From the NCBI GenBank assembly GCA_013407085.1, contig JACCGJ010004945.1, positions 37,328-101,327 on the forward strand: a stretch of 64,000 nt of DNA. The letters run 5' to 3'. Of the stretch, positions 55,301 to 64,000 are shown piece by piece. The stretch comes from Atriophallophorus winterbourni (lineage: Eukaryota > Platyhelminthes > Trematoda > Plagiorchiida > Microphallidae). Numbering within the stretch: the stretch's first letter is position 1; every line of letters begins with the position of its first letter. A program made the translations under genes and the position numbers. The notes beneath the pieces are model-generated. The model was not told where the DNA came from. It made no database searches and saw only the letters and a program-made list of their open reading frames with translations.

Positions 55301-58300
55301 TATTAAAGTTTTTATATGATTAAACTATATTTCTAAGCTATTTTGATCTTATTATCGATTTCCAGTTTGAATGCCCAAGTAATTGTAAATTCTCATAACG
55401 GTTGACAGTTTTGTTGGTCTACTGAAACTGGAGCTTATAATACAACAGACAAGACAGGATCATCAAAGTGTAGTTGTTCAATGATGTGAAATGTTAATAG
55501 ACATACGATCTTAATTAAATTATAAAATGCATTTTACAATCTTAGAATAAATTATTATTAAGGTTTATATGGATTTCCAAATAATAAATTATGAACAAAG
55601 GTTACATTTAAGGAATTTATTAAATTTTTACGCATCTAATCAGTCCCATCATACCATCAACGTTTTTCAGCCGTCATTTATTAAATTTTTATTCTACAAA
55701 CATTTGTCAGTTTTTGAAAAATATCGTTTTTACCTTCCATAGATCACCATCAAGTCTAAAACATGATTGATTTTATGAGATTGTGCTTATCAATTGGAGG
55801 CGGTCAAATCAGTTCCCATGAATCTTTTCGGTGGACAAGTAGAATGTCTCGCCTAACATAAAAAGGTTTCATGAAATCATGATACATTCACAACGAAAAC
55901 GCAGAAATTCCTGCTTTGCACTGGGAACATTCTTTCACCTTCAATCAATCATGCAATTTGAGACTGAATGTTAGGAACAGCAATGTTTCATTATTATGCA
56001 AATATTCGAAAACGAATTAATCGTATGCTTGACCAAGAAGACGCATTAGCGAATTTTAAACAAGCCGTCCGCGGTAAAAATCTCGCTACCACAGAGCGTT
56101 TAAACAAAACCAGGTAACCTAATTTCTCACCATACGCGAGCGTAAAATTGGTGGCAGACGAATTATTGAGTATACCGGAGGGCCATACCAAAAACTAGGA
56201 TTAAAGCTGCACCCTTATTGAATTACTTTTAATTCGTACGGTTACCACAAAAACCTTATTAAAACAAACGTTCCATAACGGGGTGTGGTAGAAAAAACAA
56301 ACCTTAAGTTTTAAATGGCCCCAATTACTTTCTTATACAGCTCATCGTAACAGATTTCTGTTTTATATATTTAGTTGACATTACATTTTTAACTGTTTAT
56401 CAGACAAATTTTGCAGTCTAGCTTGGAGTTTTATAGGGTTTCATCAACACGAATCAGGATATGCGAGGTGATTTCACGCACTGGATAGGATGATTAATTT
56501 GCGAAATCCAGAATAAATCCTCATTTGAAAATTGAAATTTAGCTTCCATTCGGGCACTAAGCTAAGACCTACAATCAGTGCAATTCAGCACCGGCAACTG
56601 TTGGGAATATTTTTTGCAGCATTCCAATAACAGCACGATGGTTACCTTTTATTTGAAGTCAGATTTATGATTAATAAGTAGTATATGACGTTCACAAAGC
56701 AGGACGGCAGCACACGACCGGTTTCGCGGTCGGTTATTGTCACTCATCATCTATGCGTATCCGTGAACTGACATTCGAACGTCGTTCTGAATTTGTGCTA
56801 AACCCATTTATTTGCGAATTCGAGGATGAATCCTCATTTGCAAATTGTCACAATTAGTTTCCTGATCTCAGCGAGGATCCGAAAATCGAACACGGAATTT
56901 CTAATTAAAAGTCGAACTTCCGAATCATTGTACCACCGTGGTTCTTGTAAAACCATCGAAATGTTACATTTGACCATTCAATGTTGCAAATGCAGTAGCC
57001 ACAACGAGAGTCGATCACATTCTGTCTATTATTCCTGGATAACACATATTACCTTACTGCTTCGTACACAGAAATCCAATAATTAATATCAGGCATATAG
57101 ATCATTACGTCCTTAGAGGGGGACGTCGGAATATTGAGAATTTATAGACTCAACGCTTGATTACACTTCAAATTATGCTTTGAAACTAGTAGTTGGTTCC
57201 TAATGAACGAATTGTTTGAATGCCGCTTCTTTATCTTTTTGCATTACGTTTCAACAGAAATAAAAATAAGTTGAACCGGGGAAAACGTGGTTTAAAAAGC
57301 ACCGAACATACACGGACATTTAACAGATCTCATTTACGTGAGAAATTGACCTTCCTCAAGCAAGTTGATACCATGACAAAAACTATTCATGTTCAATCGC
57401 CAGACTCCCACAAATGTCACACAAATGGCGCCTGTTTTGTGTCTTTTACTTAATTACAAGATAACAATGCATCGCGCAAAATTCCAAGCTGAATCTGGAT
57501 TAGTTGACGCGGTGATTGAACATGGTTTTGATTTGTCAAACGTTTGATTGGGTATTAGTAAACTATCGATGCTTATGTTGCGAGGTTGACAAGATCTGTG
57601 GCGTGGTCTAAACACCTACGTTGAATATAGAATGCGGCAACTACAAAGCTTGGCCTCACGCACATGGACAGTCTAATATTCACAAGCGATGCAGTTGTGC
57701 AAAGCGTGTGAACGGAATACAATTTGCGGACGTCAACCGAAGCAAATTTTCTTCGATTTGATCCCCGTTGAAGTTGATCTTGTGCGAACCAACAAGCTTT
57801 GCAAATCTTGGCGGCATACTTCAAAGGGATTCATGACCAAGCCTAGTGCGATGCTTGTCAATAAATGATTTATAGTTGGAAAACCAACGCATCGTCTCCA
57901 TGTTTACAATGATTGTTTTTTTTAAAAGTTGCTTTTAATAATTTTCCTGAGTTCAAAGCATGTAAATTTGCAATCATTGCCTAATATTAAAATCAAGTTC
58001 AATTGCCGAACAAGTATTTATTTCCACAGTATTTTTCAAATAACATCACAAGCATGAAGAGAATTAATTCCTTTTGAAACCATTGTCATTGAACTTGCCA
58101 AAATCGAACCACAAGTTGCGTTTTAATTCATATAACGGTTCCTCACAGTGCAGGTCTTTCCAGTGAAAGAACGCAGACAATGATAGAAAGTGAGTAAGAC
58201 CCGATTTCACACAAAACGTGATTGGGAACAGAGTAATTCATAGGACTAATAAATAATTAGGGTCGATCGTTACGAGTCGTTAGTGTCGTTAGTATACCGC

Positions 58301-60599
58301 TTTGTCGTGTTAACACCGGTATTGTTTGATGGCCTTAGAACTAGCATGGCTATATGAAGTAAAGGAAAACGCCGTTCCATGCGATGCATTGTTTTGCAAG
58401 TAAATTTTCCAAGTTATTTGTTGTAATTGCTCAACGGGTGATTACGTTTATTCAAATGATTTTACACCAGTTTGAACGTATACACTTCTGATTTGCGATT
58501 GACTTGTTAATTTCAATTGGCTTTGCACTCATAAATATAATGATTATTCATAGAAACTATAATTACATTCGCCAAATAAGAACCCAAATTTCTGCTCAAA
58601 CGATGCTCTTTATTTGCATTTGTTTACAAGAGTATATACTTTGAACGGGAAAATAATTAAAGAACGTTTTGTCTAATTAGAATAAGGTATACATTAGTGT
58701 CGGCTCTAGGAGCAGACCAAAAGACGTGATACTAGACAACGAATGTGCTGGTAACGTCGGCTCTGGACGGATATAGGGCAAATGCACTAAAATTATTATC
58801 AGTCAAGAAAACTAGTAGCCAGAAATTCGCATACCGAACTGCAAACCTAACTAATTCCGTTCACGTACACAATTGAAGTGGATGTAAGCAACACAATATA
58901 TTAAAATTACACAAGATTTTACTTGAACACCACGATGAAATATTGTTCTTACAAAGAACCACGGTTTTCGAGCATTCCATCATGAAATGATTCTCGGTTG
59001 AAGCGCTTACAAGAACAAGCATGCGGTAAGTGTTGGGAACAATAAACTGATCATTAAATTTACCTTCAATTTGTTAGCAAAGGTATCCAAGGACTAATTA
59101 CCGTGTTCATCTACCAAGGAAATAGAACGTCGCTTCACTACGTCGGAGCAGGTGCTGAAATAATTTACGGCCAGTTCATTTGTCATGTAAATTACACCAT
59201 GCTCGCGTGTCGAGACTTTTCGCACACATTTTTAATGAGCAACGATTATCGCAAGCTATCATTTACATACAAAATTTCGAAGCATTCCCAATTCAATGCA
59301 TGATTTATATGTTTCAGCTTTTCGATTCCGGGTAAAATTGTTTGTTCCTATTATATGAAACGAAATGTTTATTTGCTGAATACGTTTGATCAAACATAAG
59401 TTTGGATCTTTTCAAGAGACTTCGCCCAAATTCAATTAACTTACCTTCCTTCAAAATCGAGTGAGATGAGACGGAGATTTTTAAGCTGCTGACGTAGAAT
59501 GATTCTGAACGCGAAACAATGAGCCCTACGTTGTTTGAGGGTTTGATCTAAGAATCAGATCGGCTAACATGTTTGACAAGATGTTATGTGTCGCAGAAAT
59601 CGACTATTATGATCAAGGGATACTGCAGAGCTATTCCCTTGTTCCTACTGTTAGATTGCTGTATTAGATGCACGTGTAGACTCTAATGTACACACGCTCA
59701 GGAGAAAACCACAACAATCTAAGCTTAATTGTAACCAGAGTGAATGAATTGCATTCAATCTGAAAAGTAATCGTTTGATAAACTCAATCGTCTGCTAACA
59801 TGGTTTCATTGTGTCAGTTTGATGTTGAATTTTTGTTATATTAAAGCAAAAATAATAAATGACAATGTGGAGCTCATATTTTGCAACAATAAACTGTTGA
59901 ACGTAGAAAATTAATTTTGTAGTCATTCTCCAATACTGCTTTTTAGCAACATGGTGACATACAACTGTTCTCGCACGGTAAAGTTTTATCAGAAATTAGG
60001 ACATATATAAAATTATTCTTTCATTATTCCATTCCAACTTGTTTAACGGATACACTACAATGATTTTCATTTACTTTAGTTTCTTAATTGATGCGCGGTA
60101 AGTTTACTGCTTGGATTTAGAGACGGAATGGGATGTAAGATAATAAACTTAACGAATTTCCGAAAAGCATTTACTCAGAAACAATAAGCCAACCTTCGGT
60201 AGAATAAAATTTCTTGCTGACAATCTTTTGCTAGCTTAATAGCAACTTATAAACGTCACTTATTTGGTATCAGTAAGAAGATACGCTAATGAATTCAGCA
60301 AAAAATAACTGTAAAGCTTAGCAATTATATACACATGAGGTAAACACTGTGATTGGTTGGCGAATATATTGTTTTATAACGTCTCGTTGCAAGCTATCAA
60401 GCTGAAGCTTATTGTAGCCAAATAGGGTGCATTTTGGTTAGATGGTACATGATGATGCCTCCTATATTCAGCGGTTGTTATCAATCAGACGCTGGAAATT
60501 GTCTCTTGGTTACACTGTGGGCTATGATAGAGATAGTTATACAAAGTATAATCTTCGAAAAGTTGATCACGCTTTGTGAAACTTACAAACTATTCCGCC
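55301..60599. other. Intergenic, no feature recognised
   Basis: More than 5 kb of AT-rich sequence. I find no coding exon, ribozyme repeat or LINE piece. Short open frames near 56.8, 57.2 and 59.1 kb have no family features. Confidence 0.45.
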
Positions 60600-61080
60600 A
60601 ATGCAGAATAAATTTCAATCGCATCCATCCTCTAGCACAATTTCTAACGGCTTTAAACAATTGGAGAAAAAACTTGTTCACGTTAGCTGCATTCTTATTT
60701 ATTACTTGGACAGGTCTTAAACAGTTGATACTGTGACGCACAATCTGCTTATACAAAAAACGGATGCAATTAGGAATCACGTATCCGTTCCTCTGATAGC
60801 AGGGCAATTACCTTTCAGATCGAACTCAACATTTTTAATAAACCGATTATTGTTAAATAAGGTTAAAACCACCGGCAAACTCCAGCTACGCTCAATAATG
60901 GGACCGCTTCTTTTTTTCTTATATTTAAATGACTCGCCTCTACTCATAACTTCAAAAATTGTTGTGCTCAATAATGAAATAAAAATCTTCACGTGGATCT
61001 GTTCTGCTGGAGATTTTGAAAAAATCACGAATGGAATGCGACAACATTCAATTTTGGTTTGCGCAAATGTATTTCATTAA
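60600..61080 (+). pseudogene. CR1-like reverse transcriptase relic, + strand
   Basis: A decayed copy of the same reverse transcriptase family as at 40.1 kb, in pieces: FLTALNNWRKNL and AAFLFI (for LLTLNDW and ACFLDM), a stop at 60734, then HNLLIQK, a decayed stretch, SIMGPLLFFLYLNDS (for SVLGPILFLIYANDI) and NEIKIFTWI (for DDIKLWRSI). Catalytic aspartates are lost. Confidence 0.7.
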
Positions 61081-61097
61081 ATACAATTCAATTCAAT

Positions 61098-61219
61098 GTA
61101 TTGTGTTGCTCACATCCCCATCCCTTACACACCACTGCCGGTTTCTGGCTGTTTGCCGTCATCAGTTGGAGACAGTAAGATCAGGTTCAGTGAGCCTTGA
61201 AACAGCGGAAAAGCGGTAA
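61098..61219 (-). mobile_element. Family B hammerhead repeat, complete monomer with flanking repeats
   Basis: A 122-base copy flanked by the 15-base direct repeat ACAATTCAATTCAAT (61083-61097 and 61220-61234). On the - strand it runs from TTACCGCTTTTCCGCTG to GAGCAACACAATAC. The ribozyme (about 61130-61172) has intact CUGAUGA and GAAA and a stem II like the other B copies, but GGCA instead of GGUA/GGUC at the cleavage site, so U16.1 is lost. The direct repeat may be a target duplication within the AATTC-rich CR1 tail. Confidence 0.8.
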
Positions 61220-61234
61220 ACAATTCAATTCAAT

Positions 61235-62110
61235 TTTAATGCTCTAAAAAGCATATAGCTTTACAAAAACCACAGAATAATATGGGAACAACGAATAATA
61301 TGACAAACAAACATGGGATTCGGCTGCTTACTGAGCAGTTCAAGAATCAGGTGAAAATCCAAAGGGCAGAAATTGTTTTCGATTGGTGGGATGACAAATG
61401 TAGATGTATGGTGTTAAGATGCATAGTTTTCTTCGATGCACGGGTTTAGGGTCAAAAAGGCATTAAGACTTCTTTTGAAAATCTGCTGATTTGGGGAGTT
61501 TACAACATAACCTGGTAGATTGTTCCAAGTAAAACTAATTTGCATGGCAAAAAATGTCATTTACAGTTGAGTTGCGAGAGAGTGACTGTTAGAATAAATC
61601 TTTGAGCTCTTGTCTTATGCGAGCCCCGTAGATTAAACAAGCATTGTAGAGGGTGATTTGCGGTATTCAAAATATTGTAAACCAAAATCGAATCGCCCCG
61701 GAAACGACGACGAGGATAATCGAATAAATTCAGGGTTTTGATTCGCTCGTTGTAAGTTTCCGGCTGAGTCCTGTGACAAGTTTGGTAGCTCCATGACATA
61801 TTCTTTGCAAAGTCGCAACATATTTTTTAAGACATGGCGACATGCTTGAACTGCAAATTCCATCGTGGGCCTTATGTACGTATTTATAATGCAGGAAATT
61901 GTCTGTTTTGAGAACCTACCGAAAATTCTCTTCAGGAGGGACAATTTCTGTAATGTTTTGCGATAGACGGAGTTGAAGTGGCTCGACATCCCTAGGGTGT
62001 TGCTTATTAAGACACCCAAGTCCTTTTGTTCCATGGTCCACGAGAGGTTGCGTGTACCAAGAAAATAGAAGAGGATCAGCATTTACAACAATCTGTCGTA
62101 CATATGCCAA
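61235..62110 (-). mobile_element. CR1-like LINE 3' half relic
   Basis: On the - strand: 3' UTR end as in the 40 kb copy, then the reverse transcriptase thumb and C-terminus in broken frames: TMEQKDLGV, LLKRIFGRFSKQTISCIINT, PTMEFAVQA, LNLFDYPRRRFRGDSILVYN. It is clearly homologous to 41311-40097 but more decayed. The 5' part beyond about 62110 is not recognisable. Confidence 0.82.
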
Positions 62111-64000
62111 TTAGGAACTGAGATCTTGGTATGAATCTACGTGAAAAGACCTTGGAGTTTTGATCATTGAACTTTGAATGAGCACAGTTTAACGCTGGCA
62201 TTTTCATAACAGGGTCAGCAGCTTTCTGAGCATTTTTGAACAATATTTTAAAGATTCTCGTCTGTAACATTACAAAGCAAAACGCAATGTTTACTTCCGT
62301 CCAAAGTCGTTGTCCGCGGTCAAGACTTGGTGTGAAAGGCGGTGGGAGTATTTCACACGCTATATAAAGTTTATCACAGGTTAACATTTGATGAAAGAGA
62401 AGGAATTCCTTTTCGGTATTTCTCATTGAGCTTTACAAGACATGCGGAAGAAAATAGAACTAGATCTGATCAATAACAATCAATAAACGTAACATCAATG
62501 TCAGGTGTTAGTTAGAATTATAGGATAAATATGTATCTTGGCCAGGGTAAGGAAGACGTTTGGACGCATAAGTTTGTGGTAAATATTTGTATTGCAATCG
62601 CCTCAGCTGTCCACACGAACTTCCAGCCAACTATTCGAGTCAAGTTGTGACAAAGTTGGTGATTGGCTTTCGTAACCATTCTTACAAAGAAATATTTTTA
62701 CGTATGGGCCTCTGTGACTCTTTCAATGACAAATACGCCAGGATATTCTTCTTATTTAAGAAATTGTGACTACCAAAGTACAATCACTACAACACTTATT
62801 TCAAGAGTGTTGTGAGAAAGTGATACATGAAAACTCCCTATTTTTATGCATTCTGAGTTCAAGTAATCTTTGTCGGCACCGGTTTTGTCATGTGTGATAT
62901 TTTTTCGGAAGGCTTTGATCTTAAAATAAGGTTAACACTTAGAGAAAAATTTTATTCACCTAAGCAAAATAATGTCATCTAGTATACAGGCTTTATATTA
63001 TATTTTTTATTTTAATTTATACCGGAATCCTGTGGTATAGTCTTGAATAGAAAACTTTCGCGTAATCTGAATAATTGATTTTACACAAAAATTTCATATG
63101 ATGATGGTGGATAAACAAATCAAAAAGACATGAACAATACATTTGACTCAACTTTCAATAATTGTATAACGTGGTTTTAATGCTTGAAATGTCAACTTTC
63201 ATGTACCGAAGAATTGTTCAAAATATCACCTCTGTTACCCTCGCATAATACATTACGGCAGCGCAATCTGGTTCTGACTTTTATCGATTCATGTGAGAGT
63301 TGTTAATATTTAACAGCCTCCAGTAAACAGGTGCTCATCGGAGAATGTACAAACAAACAAAATCATAAATAATTCCTGAACAACATCCGCATTTACGCAC
63401 GGTCACAAATTGTGATGATTTGTGATGCTACATCTCAAGACCGAGCGGTAGTAGCGGAAAGTAAACGATTTATGTTTCTTACATTTTCAAGATTGTTAAG
63501 GTCAAATGGTCTGACCAGCAACCAACCATTCGGCATAAAATGTAACATGATTTTATTCCGTGATTTATGCCAAATCTTGCATGCCACTTATTCGTACTAC
63601 GCGCCCGTTCTTCACAGCTAATCAAAAATTCACGGCTTGTCTGCAGTAATAAATGTCAACTTTGAATTTTTCCAGGTTTAATTCAAAAATACAATATGAA
63701 CTACGTTAAGTAAGTATCAGGGGAGCTAATAGACATGGTTTACGGCTTCATGCATATTTGTAAACCATTAAGAACAAATATCGATTGAGTGTCAACAACG
63801 GTTACTGATTATATGTGCAATTAACGCCCTACCATGACACATTGTGCAAATCTGTTTCTAAACATTATCACCGGTACCAAACATTCCAATCATTAACGCG
63901 TATTTCGATCTGTGATAAACCCATAAGAAATTCGTTACACGGAATCAAAAATAGTGATTTGGTGCTAACGTTATTTTAAGTGAGACGCAATAGAACCGAA
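62111..64000. other. Intergenic, no feature recognised
   Basis: AT-rich sequence to the window end. A block at 62.39-62.64 kb weakly resembles 50.40-50.65 kb; nothing else is supported. Confidence 0.45.

Overview
The window reads as nuclear DNA of a flatworm, most likely a digenean trematode (fluke) with a large, repeat-rich genome. It is AT-rich and gene-poor, with small exons in kilobase introns. It carries a venom allergen-like CAP gene, a central-class Hox gene with a lophotrochozoan Lox5-type motif after the homeodomain, and many decayed RTE-like and CR1-like LINEs, a Penelope-like element, and short repeats carrying hammerhead ribozymes. The species cannot be fixed from the sequence.

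Only two genes are well supported. (1) At 1199-5223 on the + strand are the last three coding exons of a CAP/SCP protein, ending in a hydrophobic tail that looks like a GPI-anchor signal; its 5' exons lie left of the window. (2) At 33297-23454 on the - strand is a complete four-exon Hox gene. Exon 1 (33297-32055) ends just after a YPWM hexapeptide. Exons 2 (27467-27383), 3 (26122-26044) and 4 (23945-23454) join in frame to rebuild a full 60-residue homeodomain, which is cut by two introns (inside codon 24 and between residues 50 and 51). The spliced product is 632 residues.

The rest is mostly mobile-element debris. 1.3-2.1 kb: RTE 3' end and a ribozyme repeat inside the CAP gene's intron. 5.5-7.6 kb: ribozyme repeats in tandem and their relatives. 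8.1-13.6 kb: an RTE copy with a ribozyme repeat in place of its middle, a second RTE 3' end, and a rearranged Penelope-like element. 35.5-38.1 kb: the longest RTE relic. 40.0-41.3 kb: a CR1-like reverse transcriptase with a long open frame. 43.9-46.2 kb: RTE 3' end, Penelope terminal repeat and a ribozyme-repeat dimer. 51-53 kb: an N gap flanked by a ~343 bp duplication, then a piggyBac-type MITE. 54.9-55.3 kb: another ribozyme-repeat pair. 60.6-62.1 kb: two CR1 relics in opposite orientation around a ribozyme repeat.

The most notable system is the set of hammerhead-bearing repeats. Family A (unit about 233-238 bp) and family B (monomer about 122 bp) both show the CUGAUGA box, stem II, the GAAA box and a pairing stem I, and some occur as head-to-tail pairs 233-242 bp apart. 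They resemble the retrozymes and SINE-like hammerhead repeats known from animals. The Penelope-like terminal repeats carry a separate hammerhead lineage, and a Penelope-like element is a plausible source of the replication machinery. Copies sit in introns of both genes.
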